24,638 nt of DNA from Pelagophyceae sp. CCMP2097 (Eukaryota > Sar > Pelagophyceae), in assembly GCA_026770575.1 (NCBI GenBank), contig MU657296.1, positions 106,370 through 131,007 of the forward strand. Reading direction: 5' to 3'. This document shows positions 1 to 8,739 of the stretch, piece by piece. A program made the position numbers and the translations under genes. The number at the start of each line of letters is the position of its first letter. Position 1 is the first letter of the stretch. Under the pieces are notes generated by a model. It saw only the letters and a list, made by a program, of their open reading frames with translations, searched no databases and was not told where the DNA came from.

Positions 1-711
1 CGAGCCGCCGGCCGAGCGCGCGGCGGAGCGCGCGGCGCGGCGGCCTGCCGCGGCGTCTTCGGCGGCGACGGCGGGGTGCGGCCGTCGCCGCAGCATTACG
101 CCGCCGAGCGGGCCTGCGCGGGCGCGGCGGCGCTGGTCATCGACTCGGAGGTCTTGCACCGCGGCGCGGCGAGCGCCGCCGACGGCTGGGCGTCGACATG
201 CACGGCGCAGGTCCGCTCGGCGCGCGGCTGGGCGGCGCTGCACAAGCACGGCCGCTGCTCCGACGGCGACCTCGCGCGGACGCGCATGATCTGCGGCGCC
301 GAGAAAGCGCACCTCGACCTCGCCGGCTACGCGCCCCTCGACGCCGCCGCGCTGCGCACATCGCCGGCCTGCCGCTTCGTCGAGCGCATGTACGACGCGC
401 ACCACGCCGCCATCGTCGCCGCGCTCGACCGCTTCTACGCCGAAGACGCCGTGCGGCGCCGCCTCGCCGCGCCCGGCAATGAAGAGGCGGGGCCCGGCAC
501 GGCCGCGGCCGACGCGGTGACGGCGGCGTTGGGCGTCCACGGCCTCGCCATCTACGCCGGACCGCCGTCGCAGGCCGACGACGAACCCTACGAGACGACA
601 GGGCCGCGGTTCTACGCGTCGGTCACCGAGGCCGCGCGCGAGCACTTCGAGGGCCGGCTGCCGCCGCTCGCGCCGGCGATCTGGGCCGCCGTCGGCGACG
701 GCGGCGCGATT
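1..711 (+). CDS. 3' part of a gene, possibly PhyH-like 2-oxoglutarate oxygenase (partial)
   Basis: An open frame enters from the left edge, so the 5' end is missing. The clearest segment, near 130-230, reads ALVIDSEVLHRG followed by Ala-rich residues and TCTAQVRSARGW. This resembles the second metal-binding His strand of PhyH-type Fe(II)/2-oxoglutarate dioxygenases, but the upstream HxD motif lies outside the window, so the call is tentative. A helical region follows (about 370-460, RFVERMYDAHHAAIVAALDRF), then an acidic Pro/Tyr-rich stretch. Coding character stops near 711, where a GT occurs at 712, yet this frame has no stop there; TAG and TAA at 716-721 lie in another frame. The 3' end is therefore unresolved: a frameshift or a missed intron. 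The next gene begins only about 110 bp downstream on the same strand. Confidence 0.4.
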
Positions 712-823
712 GTACTAGTAATCGACTTCAAAGTTGGCGTCGATTTTGGCGATCGCGCCACTTTTCTCTGTTTTCTGCGCGCGCCTCGTCTCGGTCGACC
801 GGCGCGGGCCTCCCTTGCGCGCC

Positions 824-3800
824 ATGGCGCCGTGGCGCTGGGTGTGGGCGGCCTTCGTCGCGTTGGCGCGCGGGGCGGATGTAGACGTCGGTGCAGACGG
901 CGCTGTGGTCGAGGCGGACCGTCCCGAAACAGCGCCCGGTCCCGAGGCGGGTCCCGAGGCGGCGCAGGGCCTATACGAGGCGGCGCAGGAACTGTACGAG
1001 ACGGCGGCCGGCCGCGGCGCGGGGGGGTCTGGCGAGGCGGCGGCGCCGGGCGAGGCGGCAGCGGCGGCGCTGTATGATGCCGAGCTCGCATTACTTGACG
1101 AATCCATCCGGCAACAGCAGCGCAAGGTCGCGTTACTCTCGGCGTTGCGCCTTGCTCGCGCGCAGGCGCCGCCGCCCGGCGCCGGCGATCAGGCGGTCTG
1201 CGCGGCCATCGACGCCGCGTTGTGAGTTACCACTGCGACCGCGCGTCGAGCCCCGAAGTCCGGCAGCCTCCGGAGCGTGACTGTTTAGGCGCGCGGCGGG
1301 CGTCGACTGCGGCGTTTCGAACGTTGCTGCGTCGCCGCCGCCGTTCAAGGCGTGGCCCACGTCCGAAGACGCGCCTCGGCGGCCGCGGCCTCGCGGCGGC
1401 GGCAAGCGGCACGACGACGAGACTGCGTTCGAAGACGTGATCCTGGAGCGCTTGGCAGTGTCGCCGGCGGCGGTGGTGGCGCAAGTGGAGATGTTGTCCT
1501 TTCGCGTCCGAGGTCGGGCGCCCGCGAGGAGCAAGGGCCGCCGCGGCGCGCCGCCCGTGGCGCCGTACCTCAATTTGATCGCTGTCGCGTACACAAACGG
1601 GACCATCGACGTCTTCGACGGCGGCGGCGACCGCGTATTCGCGTTTGACTCTGGTCTTGTTGGGGCGGACGTATTAACATTCGACGGGTCTGACGAACCA
1701 TTACTCTTTGTTGGCGCTGGGAAACTCACCAAAATGTTCAATCTGACGCTCTGGCGAGGAGAAACCGCATCAAGCCCGCGCCCCGGAGGCAAGCGCACGA
1801 CCCTTATTGGAATGACGGCACAGATGGAGCCGTGACCGGCACCAGAGAGGCTCGCTGGGGCGAGACGCGCTTCGTGGCCGCCGTCCGCGGCACAGAATCC
1901 CGGAACGAGCGCCGTCCACCGTCAACCGAGAGGGTGCCTGGGGTGGAATCTCTGCTTGTTGGACTCTTGCCGTCGTGAGATCCCGTTGATAAGTATCCCG
2001 TTGATCGGTCCTGAGATCCCGTTGATAGGTCCTTGCGGGCCGGAAACCGCGGCGCCCTCGGCCGCGGCGCAACGGCGGCGACGCGGCAACCGACCTTGCT
2101 GAATCGGAGGAGGCGCCAGCGCCGGGCCCGGCCTTTCGGACGGCGTCTGGTTTGGGACTGGTTGTACAACACGAATTTTCGACTATCGCAGACCATGACG
2201 TCACCGCCGCGGGGCTCTTCTCATGGCGAAATGCGGGCAAGGTTCTCGCGCTCGGCGACGCCCAGGGACACCTCCGGTGCGGGCCGACGCCTGCCGCCGA
2301 AGCACGTCCGTCTTCGACGACTCCGCGTGATACGGCCCTTAGGCTCTTCTACCGCAACGGCACTCTGCAGCGCGGGGCGCGCGTCTCGCAAAGAGCCGTC
2401 AGCCTCATCCTGCGCGCCGGGTCGGCGTTTGCCATCGCAGACGGTGCAAGCGCCGCGTCGTGGAAAACCCGGACCGTCGCGGGGCAACCCGGAATCGGAG
2501 ATGCCCGACGGGATCGCAGAGGTGCACGCCGGGGGAGACCCGGCATGCGCGCCAGACGCACATCCCGGAAAGGCGTCATCGCGCGTGCTTTGAAACCGTC
2601 GCTAGGCCCCGCGGTCATCTTCGTCTCCGCTTCCAAGCTCACCCTGCTGCGCACGTCCTGCAAGGGCCCCGCCGCAGACGTCACCGCCATGGCCTACGAC
2701 GCGCTGGCGGCGTCGATGCTGTACGTCGGCTACGCCAACGGGGACGTACGTTTCCTCTGTCAATGTCAATGGCCAAGCCGCCGCGCGCCGAGGCATACGG
2801 CGGCAACGACAGGTCGTCTCCTTCAACACGCGCGCAAAGTCGGCGGACACTTCGTCCAACGCCCCGGCGTGCAGGTGCGCCCTTTTTGCTGCGGCACGGG
2901 GTGCGCACCTTCCCAAAAATCTGTTCCGACGTCGGGTCAAACAGCCTCGCTCAAAAGCTGCCCGGCGCGGCGCACTCGGGCCCCGTCGACCTCGCGGCCG
3001 TGCGCGGCTTTCTGATCAGCTCGTCGCAATCGGCTTTGGCCATTCACAATGCCACGACAAAAGGCCTTCGTCTCGTCGCTACGAAGCAATTCAAAGTCGC
3101 AGACCAGACGCCGCTTTCAAAGACGCACTTCACGGCTTCGTTCTCGCACGGCATGCACATGTCGGAAGTGCTCCTGGCGAGGCAATTTTCGAGCGGGGCG
3201 GTGCGCGTATACGAGTCGCTTCTCCTTTACGAACCGCCGACGAGCGACGTCGCCTGGCTCAGAGTGCCCATACTCATCGTCGGGCTCGCAGTCGTCTTCG
3301 GCTTCCAGTGAGAAACCGCCGCCTGATCGTTTGGCAACGACCGCAACGACCGCGGCGACTCGCGTTTCCCCCCGTAGGTTGCTGCGCAACAAGGGCCCCG
3401 GTGGCGGCGGCGGCGGCGGCTTCGCCGGCGGCGGCAACGGCGCGCGCCTCGCCGCAGAGGCGCTCAGCGGTGCGCCCTCTCTTTGGTCGTTTGCAACCCC
3501 GCGTCGACGCCTCGATACGCCCCGACGACGCATCGACGACGCCTCGATACGCTCCGACGACGCATTTCAGGCCTCCAAGGCATGCCGGGCATGGAAGGCA
3601 TGCCGGGCCTCGGCGGGTCCGGCTTCGGCGGCGCGGGCCAAGGGTCGGGCTTTGGCGGTTCGGACTTTGGCGGGTCGGGGTTTGGCGCCGGACCGGCGCG
3701 CAACCTCGGCAACAACCTCCGCAACATGGACATGCACGAAATGCCCCCCGGCTTCGGCGGCAGCGGCTTCGGCGGCAACGGTGCGGAGCAAAAGGCCGCG

Positions 3801-3925
3801 CGACGCGAAAGGACCCTGGGGCGCAACCCGACCTGACGCAACCCAACGTACGACCCATAGGACGGTCACCGCGCGGCGCGTACGGCCAGCCGCGCGGCAG
3901 CACGCGGTTCCAGGGCGGCTACTGA
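824..3925 (+). CDS. Type I membrane protein: lumenal beta-propeller-like region, C-terminal membrane span, Gly-rich cytosolic tail
   Basis: The ATG at 824 opens a signal peptide (MAPWRWVWAAFVALARGADV), followed by a Glu/Ala-rich segment and a short coiled coil. Propeller-like strands follow (AVAYTNGTIDVF, LLFVGAGKLTKMF, VLALGDAQGHLRLFYRNGTL, MLYVGYANGDVVSFNTRAKS, FLISSSQSALAIHNATTKG). Four NxS/T sequons fit a lumenal location. A hydrophobic span ends near 3300 (VAWLRVPILIVGLAVVFGF). The tail is rich in GMPG and GGSGFGG and ends GAYGQPRGSTRFQGGY. Phase-consistent exons: 824-1221, 1289-?, ?-2276, 2343-2745, 2813-2874, 2945-3307, 3571-3780, 3861-3925. Intron 2 is unresolved: the GT at 1832 is out of phase, but GC-AG 1789-2119 fits. 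Joining 3307 to 3571 puts the Gly-rich frame off by one base; the shifted Pro/Arg frame stays open to the same stop without the 3781-3860 intron. Exon 2343-2745 may hide another intron. I know no named family. Confidence 0.6.
1979..2026. repeat. Three copies of a 12-bp repeat at an intron 3' end
   Basis: Three copies of (G/T)ATCCCGTTGAT start at 1979, 1994 and 2015. They lie in intron 2 of the membrane-protein gene. The last copy runs into TAG|GT at 2027-2030, a possible acceptor, after which the frame stays open into the clearly coding part near 2150. Confidence 0.75.
3505..3565. repeat. 29-bp tandem repeat inside an intron
   Basis: A 29-bp unit beginning CGACGCCTCGATACGC occurs at 3505-3533 and 3537-3565 with one mismatch, period 32. 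It fills the last part of the intron before the TTTCAG acceptor at 3570 of the membrane-protein gene. Confidence 0.8.
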
Positions 3926-4756
3926 GCGGGCTCCGACGCGCGACGCACGGCCGCGCGCGATCAAAGTGGGGAAGACGACGGCGTCGACGGGCATTCGAAA
4001 CCGTCCTGCAGCAGAGGATTTGATCCGACCGAAATACCGTAAAGTGCAGCCCAGGTCCTGCAGCATGACATTTTTGCACCCAGACGCGGCCGCACTCCGC
4101 AATTGCACTCCGAGCCTTTTGTGTCTTTCTCTATGGCATTTTAATTCACGCCGCACCCACACCGTGTCCTCGGGGAGCCGCTCCAAAGGGGCCAAGAAGC
4201 ACAGGCCGAAAAGGGAGACAGAGCTCCTGATAGTAGTTGGGTTGCCCCAGATTACTTGAGCAGCTTGGAGCTGGCTCGTGTCGAGCCCACACGGCGAGTC
4301 TGGATGTACAATTCTGGCGGCGTCATCACCGCGCGTCGCTCTCACGGCCATATCAATTTTGGCTCCAGGCCAATGAGTAGAGCTGCGATTATCACCCATC
4401 CCTTTTCGGACTCTGGGCGCCCTCCAACTCCGCCCCAGTGGCCGAAACGCCGCACCTCGAGAGCGGTATCCACGTTCATCATAGGTACGAATGGATACCG
4501 CTCTCGAGGTGCGGCGTTTCGGCCCTCCTGCCATCACCGGAAATCATTTAGTCTGTTTCCACCATACTTCCGGGTTTCCCCCATTTCGTCTTAAAGACCC
4601 TGTTTTAGATTTAATAAACTCCAAAATTGCCTTTATTGGCCTCTCCTAATCCCTTTTTTGGCCTGAGAGGAAGGGACCTCGAAGTCGATTTCAGCGATTC
4701 CGCGATCGATCGAACACGGTCTGGGGAGACCGGCCGGTGCGCGGCCCGGTCTGCCT
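3926..4756. other. Intergenic region, lower GC, with a long hairpin
   Basis: No convincing gene lies here. Base composition drops visibly relative to the flanking genes, and the last part (4540-4640) is AT-richer, with TTTAATAAACT near 4610. It holds the perfect inverted repeat at 4440-4524 and a 23-bp motif at 4200-4222 that recurs near 23635. The promoter of the repeat-protein gene starting at 4757 should lie here, but I see no defined element. Confidence 0.5.
4440..4524. repeat. Perfect 33-bp inverted repeat (hairpin)
   Basis: The arm 4440-4472 (starting GGCCGAAACGCCGCACCTCG) is the exact reverse complement of 4492-4524; the 19-nt loop is 4473-4491. Neither arm extends outward by one base. 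It is too long for a simple terminator, and eukaryotic genes do not use such terminators. It could be a small foldback element or hairpin RNA source. Confidence 0.9.
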
Positions 4757-6951
4757 ATGCCGCTCTCCACGTCGGCGCGGTGCGGCGCCGCCGCGTGGCC
4801 GAAGGCTGCGGCGCTCGGGTCGCGCCGCGTCTCGTGCGGTGCGCGGTGCGCCGCATTTATGCACACGCAGCCGCATACGGAGCAGCCGCTGCGCGCGGAG
4901 CAGCCGCTGCGCGCGGATGCGGTTTCCCCGGAGCCCGCGTTGCCGCCGCCGCCGCGCCGCGGCGTTGCGCAGCCGCGCGGGACGTACTCGGCCGGGAAGC
5001 AGGTCTGTATCCAATTGAATCGGGACTTGGTGGAATGCTGGACCGAGGATGACATCCTGCGTCTTTTCGAGTCGAACAAACACAACTTCGACCACGTCAA
5101 CGTCGCGACGTCGCTGCACCGCCTCGCAAAGGTGAAGACGACGGACTTTGAATTCGCGGACGTTCGACTTGAAAGATTAGTCATGCTGACCATCGAGCAC
5201 GTCTCGGCGAAGCGCTTCAAGGCCCAAGAGCTCGCCGACACCGTCTTCGCCGTGGCCCGGCTGCCGGGTCCTGTCAAGGCGGCGCCGGCGTTGTTTGAAG
5301 CCGTGGCCAGCGCAGCCATTCCGGTCATGGATCGATTCAGCGCGGCAGAAATGGGCAATTTAGTGTACTCTTTTGCCAAGCGCCGGATCCAGGCCCCGGA
5401 CCTCTTTGACGCCGTTTCTCTGGAAGCGAGGGCGAAGATGACGTCGTTCGAACCGCGAGACCTGGCGAAGACGGTGTGGGCCTTCGCCGCATCGGGTGTC
5501 GAAGCGCCTCTCCTCTTCGACGCCGTCGCGATGGAAACGCCGAGGCGCCTTAAAAAGGCCAGTTCGCAGGATTTGTCGAGGTTGGCGTGGTCGTTTGCGA
5601 AAGCGCGGCACGAGGCGCCGGGCATGTTTGCGGCCGTTGCAGCCGCATCTCTAGATTCGCGCGTCGTCCGGACGTTTTGCTCGCAGGCCCTCTCGCCGCG
5701 TCCGGGAGCCGGTTTTTGCCGGATGGAGTGCCGACAGAAGAAAAGAGTGCCGACAAAGTGCTGGGAGTGCCTTTGGCCGTCAAAAGAGGGCAGAATGGTG
5801 CGAAGACCGCGGCCCTATTGAAGATGGCCGCCCACTTAGGACGTTGCGACGACGCTGTGGTCGTTTTCAAAGGCGAATTCGGCCGACGCGGCACTCTTCT
5901 CCGCCTTGGCATTTGAATTCCAACGCAAGGTTTCCAACTACAACCCGCAAGACCTCGCCACGACTGCCTGGGCCTTTGCAAAGGCGGGCTTCAAATCGCC
6001 CTCTTTATTTAAAGCCATCTCGATGCAAGCGACCAAGAAGGTGGACAAGTTGAACCCGCAAGAACTTTCGAATCTCGCCTGGGCCTTTTTCAAATCCAAG
6101 ACGGAGGACGCTGCCTTGTATCAAGCCCTCGCTTCGCAAGCCAAGAAGGACGTGGCCAAGTTCACTCCGCAGAATCTTGCCAATACCGCTTGGACCTTTG
6201 CCAGCGCGGGCGTGCAAGCGCCGGCGCTCTTCGAGGCCATCGCCGAAGAAGCGCGTTGCAAACTCGAATATTGCAACGCAGTCAACTGCGCCAGGCTCGT
6301 CTGGGCCTTTGCAAGGGCGGGGATCCACGCGCCGGCGTTGTTCGGAGCTGTCGCCGACGCAACAGTGGCGAAGATTACTTGTTTTGAAACCCGGGAGCTC
6401 GCCGACACGGCGTGGGCTTTTGCCGCCGCCGGTTTCCCGGCGCCGGCGCTGTTTGAGGCCATTGCGGCCGAAATTTGTAAAAAAAAAAGGTCTACGACGG
6501 CGCCGGAGATGGCCGTGCTGGCCTGGGCCTTTGCCACCCTCGGCCACCCTTCACCAGATTTATTCATCGCCATTGCAGACGAGGCGCTTCAACGCACCGG
6601 CGCCTCGAACTGGAACGCGCAGGAGCTGGCGAACACCGTTTGGGACTGCGTTTGCAACGCCGGAAAACCCACATTCGACTCGAATCACTGTCGGGGGCAG
6701 AGCGGACGCTGGCCTCGAGACAGACGAGCCTTCCCATCGCGCCTTAGGTGTGGGCCTTTGCGACGGCTGGCGTTGCCGCCCCGAAACTCTTCGACGCCGT
6801 CGCCTTGGCCGCGCCTCAAAAGGTCGCATCGTTCCAAGCCCAAGACCTCGCGACCATCATCTGGGCGTACTCGCATGCGGGCGTGGAAGCGCCCCTGCTC
6901 TTCGAGGTGGTCAGGCTCGCGCGCGACGACCTCGCCGCCAGAAAACGCTGA
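4757..6951 (+). CDS. OPR/FASTK-like helical-repeat protein, probably organelle-targeted
   Basis: Exons 4757-5686, 5840-6637 and 6748-6951 give 643 residues. The N-terminal 60 residues are rich in Arg, Ser and Ala with few acids, like an organelle presequence, and include a tandem AEQPLR repeat. The rest is a run of about 37-residue helical repeats with a core like QELANTAWAFAKAG followed by APALFEAIA. Such repeats occur in OPR, RAP and FASTK families that bind RNA and act in chloroplast or mitochondrial RNA processing; that role is inference. I see no C-terminal RAP domain. The second intron (6638-6747) is GT-AG and phase 0. For the first, repeat register favours a GC-AG intron 5687-5839, joining TFCSQ to DVATTLWSF; a GT site in phase at 5663 would shorten the repeat to an odd length. 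The protein ends half a repeat after AWAYSHAG-type helices, so a further 3' exon is possible. Confidence 0.7.
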
Positions 6952-7269
6952 CGAGGCGGCAATCTTGTAATTTGCATCATCTCAGCGAACGATTTGGATC
7001 GTCTCAGCGAACGACAGGAGTGCGCCAAACGGCACGCGGCGGGTCCCATGGTCCAGTGGCATGCGGGGGGTCTCAGTGGCATGGCTATACGGAGCCCGCC
7101 ACGACCCTCGAGAAGGATCGATTCAAACCCGTTTTCCGGGCGGCTGGTGGGAAGGTTCCGCGATTGATTGGTCATTCGCGAGACGCCGCGTCTGACGCGT
7201 CTGCAGGCGCGCCCAGTCGCTCTGCCGGTCGAAGGGCGATGGCGGTGCCCGCTCCCCGGTAGCCTCGGG
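6952..7269. other. Intergenic region with short direct repeats
   Basis: No gene is seen. A 17-bp unit (ATCATCTCAGCGAACGA and a copy with one mismatch) occurs at 6976-6992 and 6998-7014. CAGTGGCATG occurs twice between 7050 and 7090. This must hold the 5' region of the WD40 gene; its frame is open upstream to about 7168 but has no earlier ATG. Confidence 0.5.
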
Positions 7270-8451
7270 ATGCGCATCGAAGCCGCGTCGGTCCTCGCCG
7301 TCTTCGAGCAGCCGGACCTGCTCACGTCCATCCTCCGCCTCGCCGCGTCGACTGAAGCCCTAAAAGTGACGAAACAAGTCGCCCGCGATGCGCGGTTGGT
7401 GGCGCTGGCCGTGCGCAGGTTCATCTGGCAGGACCGCATCGAAAAGGGCGCCGCGACTTTGGAGGGGCACAACGACCGAGTCACGAGCTGCGCCTTCTCC
7501 TTCGACTGCACGCGCGTCTTGACGGCGAGCAGGGACGGGACGGCGCGGCTCTGGGACGCCGAGACGGGCGCGCTGCAGTCGACGCTCGCCGGGCACACGG
7601 GCCACGTCTTGGGCTGCGCGTTCTCGCCCGACGGCACGCGCGTCTTGACGGCGAGCCACGACGGGTCGGCGCGGCTCTGGGACGCCGAGACGGGCGCGCT
7701 GCAGTCGACGCTCGAGGGGCACACTCGCTTGGTCCGGCGCTGCGCGATTTCGTTTGGCGGCACGCGCGTCGTGACGGCGAGCTACGACAAGACGGCGCGG
7801 CTTTGGGACGGCGGGACGGGTGGGCTGCAGGCGACGCTCCAAGGGCACACCGGCTACGTCTACAGCTGCGTCTTCTCGCCCGACGGCACGCGCGTCGTGA
7901 CGGCGAGCCAGGACACGACGGCGCGGCTCTGGGACGCCGAGACGGGCACGCTGCTGAAGACGCTCGAGGGGCACACCGACTGGGTCCGCAGCTGCGCGTT
8001 CTCGAGCGACGCAAAGCGCGTCGTGACGGCGAGCGACGACAAGACGGTGCGGCTCTGGGACGCCGAGACGGGCGTGCTGCAGAATACGCTCGAGGGACAC
8101 ACCGGCTACGTCTACAGCTGCGTCTTCTCGCCCGACGACGCGAGCGTCGTGACGGCGAGCCACGACACGACGGCGCGGCTCTGGGACGTCGAGAAGGGCG
8201 CGCTGCGGGTGACGCTTGCGGGGCACACGGGCCCCGTCTTGAACTGCGTCTTCTCGCCCGACGGCACGCGCGTCCTGACGGCGAGCCAGGACACGACGGC
8301 GCGGCTCTGGGACGCCGAGACGGGCGCGCCGCGGAATGCGCTCGTGGGCCACGGCGGCTACGTCTACAGCTGCGCGTTCTCGCCCGACGGCGAGCGAATC
8401 GTGACGGCGAGCCACGACAACACGGCGCGGCTCTGGAGCGTATTGCCTTAA
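7270..8451 (+). CDS. WD40-repeat protein, eight 42-residue repeats
   Basis: Intronless, 393 residues from the first in-frame ATG. Residues 1-60 form a short helical head (QPDLLTSILRLAASTEALKV, then ARLVALAVRRFIW) that could be a degenerate F-box-like segment. Residues 62-393 are eight WD repeats of exactly 42 residues (the last 38), each like TLEGHTGYVYSCVFSPDGTR then VVTASxDxTARLWDAETG. The GH, structural Asp and WD positions are mostly kept; the last repeat ends LWSVLP. Eight repeats could form a closed propeller, with a scaffold role likely and the partner unknown. Repeats are alike at DNA level too, suggesting recent amplification or homogenisation. The absence of introns contrasts with split neighbours. 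Confidence 0.85.
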   Translation: MRIEAASVLAVFEQPDLLTSILRLAASTEALKVTKQVARDARLVALAVRRFIWQDRIEKGAATLEGHNDRVTSCAFSFDCTRVLTASRDGTARLWDAETGALQSTLAGHTGHVLGCAFSPDGTRVLTASHDGSARLWDAETGALQSTLEGHTRLVRRCAISFGGTRVVTASYDKTARLWDGGTGGLQATLQGHTGYVYSCVFSPDGTRVVTASQDTTARLWDAETGTLLKTLEGHTDWVRSCAFSSDAKRVVTASDDKTVRLWDAETGVLQNTLEGHTGYVYSCVFSPDDASVVTASHDTTARLWDVEKGALRVTLAGHTGPVLNCVFSPDGTRVLTASQDTTARLWDAETGAPRNALVGHGGYVYSCAFSPDGERIVTASHDNTARLWSVLP

Positions 8452-8739
8452 AGACTGCCGGGCCTCGCAGACCGCCGGCCTCGCAGGGGCCTCGGTGTCC
8501 GCCTCGGTGTCATGTCACTGTCCCGAGGGTCAGGGGGCCTCAAAGGTTGTCGATCGCGCCTCGTACTTCAGACCTCCGCCGGCGTCGAGCGTTTGCTTCG
8601 ATGCCTCCCCGAAGAGGCCCGCCGCGGAGGCTGGCGTATGGGCTGCTGCGCTCCGCACTTTCTGTACTCTGAGAAGCGACACCGCTTTAATTTTTCAAAA
8701 CGCAGCTCCGAGTCTGTTGCTTGAATCGGAGCGGCATCC

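Noticed and set aside
3505..3565. CRISPR-like direct repeats
   Set aside because: There are only two copies with a 3-bp gap in an intron of a eukaryotic gene, and no spacers.
4440..4524. Bacterial-type terminator
   Set aside because: The stem is far too long, no T-run follows it, and the window is eukaryotic.
4633..5625. Long open frame on the minus strand opposite the helical-repeat gene
   Set aside because: It mirrors a clearly coding plus-strand exon; GC-rich codons leave the antisense open, and the translation has no domain.
7360..8415. Repetitive minus-strand frames opposite the WD40 gene
   Set aside because: Their repeats are only the antisense of the WD40 repeats.
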